NCBI RefSeq assembly: GCF_016906535.1
Contig: NC_057383.1
Location: 1,550,001 to 1,614,000, forward strand
DNA length: 64,000 bases
Reading direction: 5' to 3'
Origin: Rhizoctonia solani
Taxonomy: Eukaryota; Basidiomycota; Agaricomycetes; Cantharellales; Ceratobasidiaceae
Shown: piece by piece, positions 13,735 through 25,842 of the stretch
Layout: the number at the start of each line of letters is the position of its first letter
How positions within the stretch are numbered: the stretch's first letter is position 1
Program-made: the position numbers and the translations under genes
Notes under the pieces: generated by a model
What the model saw: the letters and a program-made list of their open reading frames with translations, nothing else
What the model was told of the DNA's origin: nothing
The model's database searches: none

Positions 13735-14600
13735 TGGCAGAAACGATTGATGGCATTATCGATGCTCAATTCAAGGAGCTCTTCGAAGATAGGGGCCGAC
13801 CAAGCGAATTAAATGAAGATTTTACGAAAACACTCTTCCAGCGTATTCAAGAGGGCACAATTACCGGCGAAAACAAAGCATCCTCTCAAAGGACTACGGT
13901 CGTCATAAACAATGGCAGAGGACTGGCCGAAGCCATCATCGCCAGTGCTAACAGGAATTTGAGATTTGCCGTCACGCAAGTAGAAGATGGTTTGTATCCC
14001 CCGACAGGCGTGTATACCTTGTGTTCTGATTCAGTTTTGAAATGTGCCTAGCATCTAACCTCAAAGCCGTCAGCCAATCATTTGGCGAGATCGACGAGAC
14101 AGCCGCATATGGTTTCTCCTTGAAAAACGTAGATGGGAACTTGTTCGTCTTTCGCTTACCCTCGCAGGTTCCGATAAGCGTGTCGAGGTATGGCAAACAT
14201 TCCGCTATAGAGTAGATCATTGTCTGATTAATCACGATACTTCTCGTCAACTAATTAGGTTTTCTGTGGGTCCATCTGACTGTATCTATTCCTACGTATT
14301 TATGGCTAACTTTATCTTCATAGCTATCAAACCTCAGCAAATTACAGCATCCTGTGGGGTCGGTTCATGGGGAAGCATATAGCTGACTTGTGGCAATGGA
14401 GTAATGCTTGTGTTTGGTATTTCAAACCATCCGCAACCATTACTAGTGAATTGAAAATCATCAACTTAACGAAGGAGCGGGTATCTAACCCTGCAAAAGT
14501 GTGTACACTCAGTAGTTGTCTAATGAGGGATCAGGCGTTATTACAAAGTCCATTGCTGCGTTGCGTAAGATTAAACAAACTACTGACACGTGTCAGTTAA
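13735..14600 (+). CDS. Unknown small spliced protein
   Basis: Starts MAETIDGIIDAQFKELFEDRG. Exon 1 (13735-13989) splices at GTTTGT to 14052 with the junction VTQVED/ASNLKAVSQ. Exon 2 ends at 14187 (GTATGG). The next junction is ambiguous. One route uses an 11-nt exon 14259-14269 and stops at about 14389. The other goes straight to 14324 and stays open to TGA 14598-14600. About 150 to 220 residues, no signal peptide, no membrane segment and no family I recognise. The coding look of exons 1-2 is good; the 3' end is a guess. Confidence 0.5.
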
Positions 14601-14908
14601 TACACCACGGTCTGATTAGAGCAATTTGTCTATCGGGGTAACTTCCTATATAATTCATCCAGATTCATTAATGATCGGACAGAGTACCCGCAAAGGAACT
14701 AAACGTAAAAACTAGCACGCAATGTAGACCAATAAGAGATACTATGTTAACTCTAGGTACTTTCCTCACTTAGCTGGGTGACGCCATGATACCAGAGAGT
14801 TCCTCCGACCACAAGGTAGTAATCAACTGCAAGTTCCTTCAAGAATATCGAATAATTGATCCACTGGTTAAGTTTACATTTAGATTCTCCAAAATGTACA
14901 AGCTACGT

Positions 14909-16565
14909 TCAGAGCTTGGCCTTTCCGCCGGTCATCGCCTTTGCATTCTCAATGCATTTCACCGCATCAGAGACCATGTTGTCTACAATCGTCTTGGCGG
15001 GAAGGACGTCTTTGATCACCGCCGCAACATTGCCCATAAGGTAATGGCTGCACACACATGTGAGAGAGGGCCCACAAATAGAAAGGACAGCTGCTTACTG
15101 TCCAACTATCGACTTTTCGGGGTGCTTTTCCATCTCCTGGTACTGCATAGATGCGGGGCTTTAGCGTGGCTTACTTGTAAATGGAGGAGCAACCTACGTG
15201 TGGAACGATCCCCTTTTCGGTCAAGGCTTTGATCTCATCAGCTCGGTTTGTTTCCCTGGTTGTTCGAATGAGACACTGGTACAATAATAGTGATAATTTA
15301 ACGCACCAATCTTTGACGTAATCAGTCCTGTAAACATTCAACGGCCTTCCTGAGTAAATCAACGTGCGTCCAATGTCCTAGGGTACCCGGCATCAGCATG
15401 CTATAATATAAATTTCCCCATTGGACCTACCTCGTAACCAGCATTCACGAGCCTAGACCAGGAATAAGCAGTCGTTCACGCGTATCAAATAACAACTTAC
15501 AGTTCTTTGTGCCTCTTGTTCGCGCCAGCTTCCTCGCTGGCTACGAACCGAGTACCAACCCATACGCCCTGAGCACCCCACATGAGCGCAGCAGCGAGTC
15601 CTCGTCCATCATAAATGCCACCCGCCGCAACAACAAAGACCGGTTTACCGGTCAACGGCGATTTACGACCTTTGACCGCATCCTAGCACCTTATCAACAC
15701 GAACACAGCAACCTCCAAGCGCATACATCCACCCACCACACATGCAGGAACAAGGACTCGTCGGAACATACCCGGTATGCCCACCACCTTCTCCTCCCTA
15801 CACTGCGTCATCAATCATTCCGTATATGGACCCAAACGAGCTTCCATACCTGGGCACAAATGATATCCACACCGGCATCTAGCCTTGGCCACATGCTAAT
15901 CCAAGGCATATAAACATTCCATCAACTCCCCATTTGTCCGATTCGAACACACCTTGGGATGTCCAACCATCTGGACCCATCGATGTTAGCCATGGGGACA
16001 AACCGTTACGTTACCCTCCAAACTCACATTCATCACCGGGATCCCGGCCTTGTGCAGCTTATCAACTGCGAACTTGGGTGGGATCCCAACCGCACAGACA
16101 AAGAGCGAAGCTTTTTCTTCGATTATGACGTCGATAAGTTCGGGTAGTTGGCCATGGGTGTAATCGTACTGTTATCCCTTGGTCAACGCGACGACAAGGT
16201 GAATGCCGACTTGGGGAGAGACGTACGTTTGTTTTTCGTGCCGAGCCGCCCACTTGTGGGAGTGCAAGGTCAACACCAAATGGTGCTTTCTTGTCGTTGA
16301 GGTATTCCTTGATATCGTGGATCTGTTCGATATTTGAGTTCATACCGACATGTGAGTAGATATGGGGCATAACCACGTACCTGCTGCCTGAGCATCTTGG
16401 GTGTGTACCCCAGTCCGCCAATAACACCCATCCTCCCGCATTCTGATCATTTACATAAATGTTCAAGTAGAACAGTTGTATACTCACAGTCACAGCAGCA
16501 GTAAGCTTTGAGCCAGCAGCGACATTCATCCAGCCAAAATGACGGATGAGTGATCGAAAACGTTT
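14909..16565 (-). pseudogene. Nitronate monooxygenase-like gene, frame-broken
   Basis: FMN-dependent nitronate monooxygenase (2-nitropropane dioxygenase) family, which oxidises alkyl nitronates. In order on the minus strand: VILAG, MNVAAGSKLTAAVT, MGVIGGLGYTPKMLRQQ, DKKAPFGVDLALPQVGGSAR, KAGIPVMN, MVGHPK, VFVVAAGGIYDGRGLAAALM, GVWVGTRFVASEEAG, TLIYSGRPLNVYRTDYVKDW and a normal C-terminal tail ending at TGA 14909-14911. The conserved blocks fall in different frames. One base is missing between GG and ATG in the VILAG/MNVAAG block, another just before MGVIGG, and two near 15890 in the HVAKA/LDAGVD block. No GT..AG intron repairs these. It is either a pseudogene or a region of base-deletion errors. 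Close conservation between breaks suggests recent damage. Confidence 0.75.
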
Positions 16566-16819
16566 CTTTGCAATACCACCTCAGTCCACTATTCCCCTTC
16601 ACTTATCGATGTATAGCTCACCAGTCACAGCAGTCGTAAGAGGTCCTTTGGCCATAGTGGTGTACAATCAAGATTCAAGAGTGGTGGTTGAGCTAGCAAG
16701 TTTGCCCCACATACAATACACCACATACATAAACGCGGGGAAGCCGGGGTCGGGTCGATCGCTACCCGGGCGCTTACTGCTGACGATGACATGAAGGCCT
16801 TGCTGTCATCCAAGTCGCT

Positions 16820-17190
16820 GATTAGAAGTTAGTTTTTACGAGACTAGCGAGCCATTCGTCGGACCTTGACGTATCACCCATCTAGAACCCGGCCAGGTCA
16901 ATCACAGATCTAGATAACCTTCAAAAAGAAAAGTTCAATCAACATACCAAGTAAAATACACATACACAAATCAATCAACAAAAAAAGGTATCAATCAACA
17001 GCAACAAAAAAAAAAAGTATAAGCCAACCCAAGAGGGGATCGATCAATCAAATCATGCTACCAAAAAAAAGAATTACGCATATGTCTGGTTTGGTTGTAT
17101 ATTCTACGAGTTGGATGGTTGGATGGATATAAAGGTTATGAGCTGAAAATAATCAAGCCGGGAAGCGACGATCACTCTCCCGGGGCCGGA
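16820..17190. repeat. A-rich tract with ATCAATCAAC-like units
   Basis: Between the NMO-like gene and the 3' end of the copper-fist gene. Contains several A-runs (up to 11) and scattered copies of ATCAATCAACA-type sequence between about 16930 and 17060. On the minus strand this is T-rich sequence downstream of the copper-fist stop, so part is probably its 3' UTR and poly(A) region. No coding sequence. Confidence 0.5.
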
Positions 17191-17192
17191 TG

Positions 17193-20100
17193 TCACCCGC
17201 GCTGAGCGTACGCAGCGCCCATCACCTTGGCACCGACCATGACGCGATGACCGTGTACACTGAAACTCGGCCACCGACTCTTCTTGCCTGGCCCGCCTTG
17301 TCCTCCGCCTTGTCCGCCTCCTTGCATGGGAAGTTCCTTGATTCCGCCTTCGGGTTTGACGTCCGCGTCGTCGTAAGCGTGCATGGGCGACACCTGCTCG
17401 TTGAACGTCGTCCGGGACAAGGGGAGGGACATTGTATGCTGCATTGGGATGCCCGAGCTGACTTTCTTGGGCGACGGTGGAGCAGGTGTGGGATCCGGAC
17501 TATGCATAGAGGCATCGACAATGATTCCTGTAGCGGTGGATGACGAGTGCTGTAGCGGCAATTGAGGCCGTTGATCAGTCGGAAGTTGGCCGTAAGACGT
17601 GGCGGCAGGGATGTACGGAGCAGGTGCGTGCGCGAATCCAGAGACCATCTGAGCGTGGACGGGGAGCGTAGCAGAGACAGGTGACGGGTGAACAGTATGA
17701 GTGGGGGACGAGTGCTGAGATTGGGTTTGCTGTTGCATCTGAACCTGGGCTTGTAACCGTACATCCTGAACTTGAGCCTGCAACCGTATGTCCTGGGCCT
17801 GGGCCTGGCTGAGCCTGAGCCTGAGCTTGTAGCCGCGCATCCTGAGCCTGGACTTGAGCCTGTAACCGTGCATCCTGTTCATGCATCTGTTGTTGCTGTT
17901 GCAAATACACTGCGCCCACGCCAGGCTCTGCACCCCCAAACTGGCCCACCGCTTCTTGGAACCCGTACCCGTTTTGGGCCTCCAACCGCGCTTGTTCTTC
18001 CTCTTGATACATCAAATCCTCTTCTTCCTCTGCAAATGACCCGAGTGGTTGTTCTTGGGGCGAGAAACCTTGGCTGTAGGGGATCCGGGGGCCTGAGAAG
18101 ATGCGTACGACCCGTCGTATGAGCCATCAAGCGAGGCTGCATAAGACGCTTCTTCATACGCAGCAGCTTCTTGTGGGGTCATTCCAGCCTGGAGGTGCAG
18201 CTGTTGCTGACGGGCCCGCGCCTGAGCAGCCTGCTGAGCCTGTAATTGAGCTTGTGCGGCCGCAGCAGCGGCGGCGGCATTCCTGAATCGACTCGGCTCG
18301 AACCTCGCACCAGGAGCAAAGTACTTTCCGACAATCGGCAAATGACTGCGCACAGATGGACGAATCCTCTGTTGGCCGGGCTGCAACAAGACCTGCGAGG
18401 GCGGAGGAGTGGTCCCGATCGCTTGGTTGACATCGCCTTCCATAACAGCGTGCAGCGAAGGCTGTTGCTGCGTGTGATGACGCCTGAACGGACGATGGTT
18501 CGAGACCGTAGCTGCGACTTTGGGCAAAATGCGTCTGTACGCCCGGACAGGCTTGCCGTTTTGCATTTGTCCGAGACCGTTGGGACCCATTCCGCGTACG
18601 GGCGTGATGCGCCCGGATAGACCTCGATTGGGGGTGACACGTCCAGAAAGGGGTGAACTGTGTGGCGTGATGACTCCATGGGAAGAGGCCAAAGATGGTA
18701 TTCCATGGGACGAAGCCAAACTGGATATGCCGTGCGACGAGGCCAAGGAAGCGAGCGATATGGAGGCCGAGTCGATCGATGAAGGCAACGACAAATTCGA
18801 GTGATTCGAAAATTGGGACGAGTCTCTGTGATGGGAAAATTGGCCCGAATCGCGAGGGTGCGAAAAGTGACCTGTATCAAAAGGGATGACATGAGAACAG
18901 GAAATCGATGACTAAAGCAGCCTAGCCGCCCATCATGGATTATAAGCGGCACTGACCTGAATCCCGGTATACGCCCTCGGCGTACACATATTCCCCCGAG
19001 AGTCGTTGGTCATATGCCATTGGCGGGATACCCAAGGTACCGAAATCGAGATCTGCAAAGTCCATACTCAAGTTTGTGGAGCCCACCCCGGCGACCGAAC
19101 CGGCATCTGAACCGATCCCTCCGTCGCTACCTACGCCAAACCCGCCGTCACTGCCGACACCGATACCGATATCGCTGCCCACTTCGCTGACCATGTCGTG
19201 CATGCCTGGACTGGGGCAGCACCCACCACGCTCGGTCGAGACAGCGAATCCACAGCGAGGGCGATCCCAGTATCTGTTTCCATCCCCATGCTGATGGCCA
19301 GGACAAGTGCACTGCCCAGCTGGGCACGAGCATGCCGGGCCAGGACTCCCGTTTGCTTCGGCAGCAATCCCGGCATCCAATCCGGCCATGGCAGCATTGA
19401 ATTCGTCCATCTCGACATCGGCTGCGGTTGTACCCTGGGTAAAGTAGCCCGATCCATTCGGGGTTGAGTTCGGACTGTGGTTGTATCCGTTTCCGTTCTG
19501 ATGAAGCCTGGGGTTGGTGGCGGTGAGTGCCTGGTTCGAGTATGTATAGGACCCGTTGTTGGAGGACGAGAACTGGGTGGATTCGGATTCGAGGGGGTGT
19601 GCGCTGGCTTGGGCTGGGTCAAGCAATAGAGTAAGACCGCCGGCGCAGTCGAAGCAGTTGCCGCAGCGAATGGGACATGGGTCGCCCCCGTGGCCCTGGA
19701 AGGGTTGATTAGGGGAGGTGTGGGCCGGATTGGAACTGTGGGTATGTGGCAGTCTTCTGTGCTGAGCGCATTCGGGGCATTGGCAAGCAGTGCCACATGC
19801 ACAGGCGCCGAGACGATACATGGTTTGAACTTGGGCATGGCTTTGGGGCAATTGATCGGTCGAGAGACGGACAGGGCGGGTATACGGGGCATATGCGTGT
19901 GCGTGCTGGGCATGGTGGGGGTGGGGGTTGCTGGGATCGTGGCCGGGGGAGGGGTGTGTCCCGAAGACGAGTGAGAGTGCGAGTGTGCGTGCGACTTGGT
20001 CTTGCGCGGTACGCAGCAATGGCAATTCTGGCCATCTCCGCACGTACATTTGACTTCGGTCATCGCTACGATAATTCGAAAAAATATGTATTTAGTGGGA

Positions 20101-20577
20101 AACAAAGGGCCCGTGACAGGACGGGGCGCGAACCTGTCTGGTTGAGCGTCTGGCTGCTCTTGCTTGGTGCTGGCGACGTTGCCACCCCCGAGAGCGATGG
20201 ACTGAGCCCATGGGGGTATGCGGGCTCTGCGGGGAGTCGGCTGCCTAACCCAAGGTCAGCCTCGATGATAATAAAAATTGATATTTTTGTCTTGCACCTT
20301 TTTTGCCGGGCACTTTGGGCATCGGTACTCCATCCGGCTTCGAGTCGCACGAACACCGCACGTGCACCTGTTTCGTCTTGCGCAGCTCGCGACAGTGATC
20401 ACATTGCGTTACCGGTCGTCCTTTTTTCTTGATTTCGAACAGTGCCCGGTCCGTATGCTGACACGACGACGACCGGTGTCCTTTGATACACGTCTCGCTG
20501 CGATATTATCAGCAATAAGCATACTCTCTGAGCAGCCTCACACACCAGGCATATTTCTTTTCGTTGACGTATATCAT
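17193..20577 (-). CDS. CUF1: Copper-fist transcription factor (CUF1/MAC1-like)
   Basis: Copper-sensing DNA-binding regulator. Exon 1 (20577-20546) starts MIYVNEKKYA. Exon 2 (20497-20298) completes the copper fist with a CETCIKGHRSSSCQH zinc-site core followed by KKKGRPVTQCDHCRELR, the minor-groove-binding GRP hook. Later exons are 20244-20134, 20065-19886, 19829-18957 and 18871 onward to TGA 17193. Downstream lie several copper-type Cys clusters: CTCGDGQNCHCC, CACGTACQCPECAQH (the CxCx3CxCx2Cx2H pattern of MAC1/CUF1 activation domains), CPIRCGNCFDC and CSCPAGQCTCPGHQH. The C-terminal half is Gln/Ala-rich. Two frame changes remain in the last exon: near 18074-18108 (a 35-nt GT..AG stretch could fix it) and in the Gln repeat near 17800-17830. 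The gene symbol is by domain likeness, not proven orthology. Confidence 0.88.
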
Positions 20578-22409
20578 GCCTACCCAGTCCCAGTCGTCGC
20601 CGCAAAGAAGTGAACCCTTCCCATGAACCGAGGCAGTGCATTTATATCCGGCCCGACCCCAACCGGATCCCGATCCTCCCACGCCGCCCGGATTCCCGCC
20701 ACAATCCACCGGAAAACCCCTTTCCCTCGGGCGACAAACGTGTGTCGTGATCGGCGCATCAGTGGCGGTGTTATTACCGGCAGTACGGCATTTACGACAC
20801 TCTTGGTCGTAGCTTTATCGCTATCGCCTCGTGTTATTGCATGCGCAGTAAGGCTGTAATATCCGAGCTGATGCATGTATTGCACGCATCAGTACAGCGT
20901 ATCAAATCCCCGTGGTAAAAGTGACCATATCGCCTCGGTAGCCGCTTGTCTTCTTTCTCCCACTTCGCGCGCCTCCACCCCTATCTGGCTAACTCCCCTT
21001 GGCACGTCACACGACATGTCACTTTCTTCCTCCCAAAGACTAAACATGACGATATGCCTCCATATCTGTCTTCTTGCAGCTCTCCTCCCCCTTCATGCGC
21101 ACAAACTCTCGATGGGCGGAGTCCTCGTTGCTTCGTTACCCACCTTCCACATGTATACACGCGCTACTGATTCCAAATTTAACTTGTCCTCGTATCGAGA
21201 ATTTCATCTCGCTCACAAGATCTTGGAATTCTACAAAGAAACCCAGTTCTCCTTTGCATCACGTGAGTGGCCGGATGATCCGCCAATAGTAATTCCCCTG
21301 GTTGTCGTAAATCGCGCGCGACTCGCTCTCTTCCTCTTTCTCTCCATCATATTGTAACTGTTTACCCTTCATCTGCTCAACTCCTAGTCGAGCTCACTCG
21401 GGCAACACCCCCAAACTTAATGGCCAAAAACAAGTCTAGGCAACCATGCAACCGTGCAACCTTGCTGTCGTAATTTCAGATCGGGAGCGGTGTTCATTTA
21501 TCGAGCGACAGCGTGCCTATGGGTTTCTTCAGGGAAATACTGTCCGGCTGCAAGCGGACAATAGCCCAAGGTACATACCGGATTGTATTAGCCTGGATCA
21601 TATGATGGTCCTAACGTTAGGTACGGCATTTAACTGGGGGCACTAGCAGTGATTTGCGCGCTAGTAGAGCCACTACAGATCGACACCTTTCGAGTGGTTT
21701 TCGTACTTTAAAAATGTTGGTGTTTTTTTGCGTTAGAAGACTGCCTGATGGATCCATTTTGACATGCACTCCGATGAGAGGATGCGAGGGAAACAAGCAT
21801 CGGAACTACGATCAAGCGTTCGTAGTGCAAATACCGGCTCCACCCTAGTGTAAATTCCCGAAAATCCTACAAGACGGGGTGTCATGCACGGAACAGGGCC
21901 GGAACGCCCCCTATGAATGGTCAACATAGAATCCACACATCTTACAATCAGGTCCAAGTTATTTGAGAATATCATTACCGAGTACACTCCTGTCTCGAAT
22001 GAATGAAATTGAATCGTTGACTATCATCAGCCTTGAGCAATCCACCAACGGACATTAGGCCACCGAATACCCGCCCGTCGGGCCACGATCGCCACTGTTT
22101 TGTATTGCGCCACCTCCGCTCCACCTGTAGTCAATTCCAATGCCCCTCTTTGTTCGGAGCCGCACCAAATCGCGTACCCTGCCAAAACAGTTAATCATAG
22201 ACAAAGCTGACATATGACATCATCAAATATGAGCCAAATACAATGTACCCTATTGCGGTATAACCCGCCTGACAAACCAAGCCAGTTCTACTTTTTGTGG
22301 TGCTGTCTCCTTCCTTACCTCCTCCCCTCCCTCTCACTCTTTCCCTATCCGACTCTCAATTTACTGAACACTTAATACTTGTCACTCTTTTTCAAACTAC
22401 TTGTTATCA
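20578..22409. other. Promoter region of the copper-fist gene and intergenic DNA
   Basis: About 1.8 kb. A plus-strand ORF with ATG at 21047 has a signal-peptide-like start (MTICLHICLLAALLPLHAH) and runs about 100 codons, but its composition is not convincing and I cannot support it as a gene. The rest shows no coding sequence, repeat or RNA gene. A CT-rich leader (about 22305-22350) precedes the next gene. Confidence 0.4.
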
Positions 22410-23725
22410 ATGATGATCGTAGCGACGGACTCTCCTGCTGAACGGTTTCGAAACGAACTCAGTCAGCGATTATGTGCGGAAGGGAGCATTTCATTACCAA
22501 GTGCGAATATCTTGGTTGGGGTCATTATTTCCGGGATGGAGTACAACGTGAGTCGATTCGTGTCCGCACCGGTTGACAAATGATCTCAACTTGAACCTGC
22601 TAAAGTCGGGCGATCAATACCACCCAATCTCCCAAACAACGCTCCAGAACGTACTTAGAATCTCAAAGAGATCGAATCTCTCGGCAAGATACTTGATCAA
22701 AGTCAGAGTGAGATACAAATGCGTCGAAGTGAGCCAAAGTTCCGATGTTCTCTTCTCGCATCGGTGCTAAAAATAATACAGGCGATCCCACCCCTAACCC
22801 TCCAAACTCTTCGCACACTCTCGCTCCCTCCGACAGCGCTTCTTAGTCCTTGCCCGACAGTCGTAACATTCATGACCTACATTGCAGTCGTATACCGACT
22901 CTCATCATACGTTGGCCCGCAGGTCGTACACGACCTTATCGAGGACTTCAACCGGACGGTGCCAAGCAAGGCAAAAGACAAGGCAAAGCACGTCAGGAAA
23001 GTGCCGGGGATCGGACCGCGAGTCATCCGCCGGAGCGAAGAGTGCGAAACCCCACGCCACGGCTCAGGCCCTGTCCGAACGCGTAAATCATCGATGCGCA
23101 AGAGAGATCGCGAAACGGCGCGGGTGTACCCGTCCCGAGCTGCGCTTTCGAGAGAACGAATGTTGGACCCGATGAGTTCTGTCGAGCGGCTGGTGACCCG
23201 ATGGATTCGACCGAACGACTCGCGAGTGTTCATCCCGTCATGTGCTCGTCGTTTCAGCCTTTTCCGATTGTGACACCTGTGTCGTCGGCGAGCACACGTC
23301 CTCCGATTCCGTGGTGCATGCGTTCGATGGAGACGATCGAGGTTCTCCCTGTGCCGTTGCCCGTTGGGTCTCAACCTTGGCCGCGACGTACGACTTCATA
23401 CGAAACGCTGAAACACACCCCGTTACTTCCTCGTCCGGCTCCCATTCGTCAGCCTCGAAATGTCCGATCCTGGGAAACGTTTGTTCCCGCTCGTACACCC
23501 ACACCACTCATTTCCCTTTCCCTTCCCGCGCGATCCAAATCCCGTCCTTATCCGTATCCGTACCGCCCGACTGAAGAACCCGCAATAACCGACCCGGGAA
23601 TTCAAGTCCCCGCATCACCTATATCGAGCTCGCACTCCAAACGACGCAGTGTGCGCGGTTTGGAGTACTTGCGCGCCAAACTAGGCAGGCTCAGTAGGGC
23701 CTATTCGTCCTATGCCACGGTTTGA
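22410..23725 (+). pseudogene. Unknown gene A1, tandem paralogue of A2, frame-broken
   Basis: Exon 1 starts MMIVATDSPAERFRNELSQR and ends GMEYN at a GTGAGT donor. Exon 2 begins after CTAAAG (about 22607) with YHPISQTTLQNVLRIS. Exon 3 carries IPPLTLQTLRTLSLPPTALL and VYRLSSYVGPQVVHDLIEDF. The tail is Pro/Arg-rich and ends YSSYATV at TGA 23725. Aligned with A2 at 25843, exon 2 lacks one base (TCAAA-GAGATC against TCAGAGGAGGTC), and the frame changes again between about 23180 and 23270. No intron resolves either break. The family is unknown to me: a helical core followed by a disordered tail, no signal peptide. Confidence 0.6.
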
Positions 23726-25842
23726 GTTCTTGATTAGGTTTTGCCTGTTCTGGGTCACTCGTGCCTATATAACATAGCCCTTCTAATCGACACTCTGGAC
23801 TGTTGTCGTGTATTTGTATGAGTGGATGTATGCGCTCATTTTCTCATTCGTTGCTTGGTTTACATTACTTCTTTTGGGTGATCAGACGATCGTTGCGTGA
23901 TTTTTGCTAGTTGTATCAATAAATGCGGGTCGACTTTGGGTTATCATGAATAGCGTGTGTGTAGTCTGAGTGAGCTACTTCGAGCTCAGTTCGAAAATTT
24001 CTGAAGGACAGGAACCTGTGCGTGCTCATTTAGAGGGGGTGTCATTTGTATGTACAGGTGGAGTATATGCTGGTTCAAGTATTGGTGATTGAAGAAGTAC
24101 ATATTGTATCTTATGGATTGAATAAGGTGTCCACCCAAGAGAAGAGGTGATAGGCGCAATTAAACATGGAAAACAAGACTCAGTGATTTGCAGAATCAGG
24201 TTGGTACAAGGAATTATGTATGTGCAACAAAGGTTTTAAAGACACACCATTGGAATTGGGGGAATGGAATTCGATACATAGTAACAAGTCGCTACCAGCA
24301 GTAGGGGTGAGTTTACCCCCACCAGTGGATACTTTGTTCATTCAGCCTTGGCGAAGGTGCCAGTTGTCTGAGTGCCACGTAAATAACAAGCTACTTTCAG
24401 CAGAGAAAATATACCATCTAAAACTTCGCCGTTTGGAAGTTTGACCCGATACAAGGGTTAAGGCTTGTATACTACTACACCTTAGATTAAATATACCCAT
24501 GTTCGTGTAAATTAGTTGAAGACGTGCTTAATTCTCCTTCAAAGGTATTTCAGAGTACTCTATGAGTCTACCAGTTCCTCTGCTAGGGGCATCTCCTTGA
24601 AATTATTTGTTAGGGACTGGGCAGCTGATTTGAGCCTCTTCTGCAGCTAAGATTCCTTGGAATCATTATCTGTCCCGCCAAAACATCTCGCTTCGACAAC
24701 ATATACACATACGCTTATTTGAAGCCGGTTTAATTGTCGTGTGTACGTGCTTCTCTGGTTCTCTAAGCGCTTTGGATGTTCCATGGCAGCACGACGACTC
24801 TGAGTGTTTTGAAAGCGTAACGGACGTCAGCCAGGTATCGATTCAAAGATAGGAAAGAAATTTTCAAGTACACAAAATGAGGAGAAAGTAATGGGAAGAT
24901 CCCCTCTGGTCCTGTATAGTACATGCATAATGGGCGCCGAATACAGGACACTCCAACAGAGGCGATGCGACGTTACAACGCTTAGAACCCATCCAAATTG
25001 TCAACCGCTTGCAAATACCCCTACCTACCTAGCACGATATATGGCTATGTAAACCCAATTTACTAGACCAAGAATGTGTTTGATATTTTGTAAACCTGGT
25101 TGATCAATCACTTGGAGCATAAACTGAAACCAAAGATTAAGTTCTCAATCGGTTTAGCCCACCCGTGACGACCATGTTACTCCATCGAATTGATCCATGT
25201 TTCAATTCCACAAACCTTATTGTTGCTCATAAGCCTACTGGGAACCTCAGTTGCCCTTCGCACGCCATCCTCTACTCAATTACATCGGTGTTTTAGTGTG
25301 AAAATACGCCTAGTCTTTCTGATTAGAAAACCACTACTCTAGGAACTAACATTTGAGTACGAGTGATGTCTGCCTGAGTTACCTGTTGTACTCTTCGAGC
25401 TTAAAAGGTTCAGCTTCGTGACCTCCAGTAGGACCCCAGATTTATATGCCCAAAAATCGAGTAAGGTGTGCGAGTGGGCGTCCTGTTGTATTGGAGACTG
25501 TAACCGAAGCTGAGACGCTTCTCCGCTTGATCTTCCGCAGAACACATGTTCCCGTTTTATTCGATAAGATCTTCTAACACCACCTATACCTATGCGCTCC
25601 ACTCTGGACAGAGAAGTTAATTCAACCCCGCCTGGAATCCCTGCCAATAATAGAGATCAAACATGGTTGGAAATTCAATCAAAAGAAAGACAGCGTATGA
25701 CGTCATTTTTAATTAAAACAGGAATTTCGGTATATATATAAGTGAGGGCTAATTCGTGTCCGAGTGTGTTTTCCTCTCGCTCTACTGGACTCTTAACCTT
25801 TGTCACTCTTTTTACTTCCCATTCTTTTTTTCTCACCCAAAT
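23726..25842. other. Intergenic between the tandem genes A1 and A2
   Basis: About 2.1 kb with only scattered short ORFs. The last 80 bases resemble the leader of A1: both genes have a TTGTCACTCTTTTT block 30-60 nt before their ATG, preceded by TTTACTGAACACTTAA in one and CTGGACTCTTAA in the other. This indicates the duplication included promoter sequence. Confidence 0.5.

Noticed and set aside
18246..18804. Plus-strand ORFs of about 100-125 codons
   Set aside because: Shadows of the copper-fist gene's low-complexity C-terminal coding region.
21047..21357. Possible small secreted protein with a signal-like N terminus
   Set aside because: Only the first 25 codons look like a signal peptide; composition then drifts, no second exon or conserved motif was seen, and it overlaps the copper-fist promoter.
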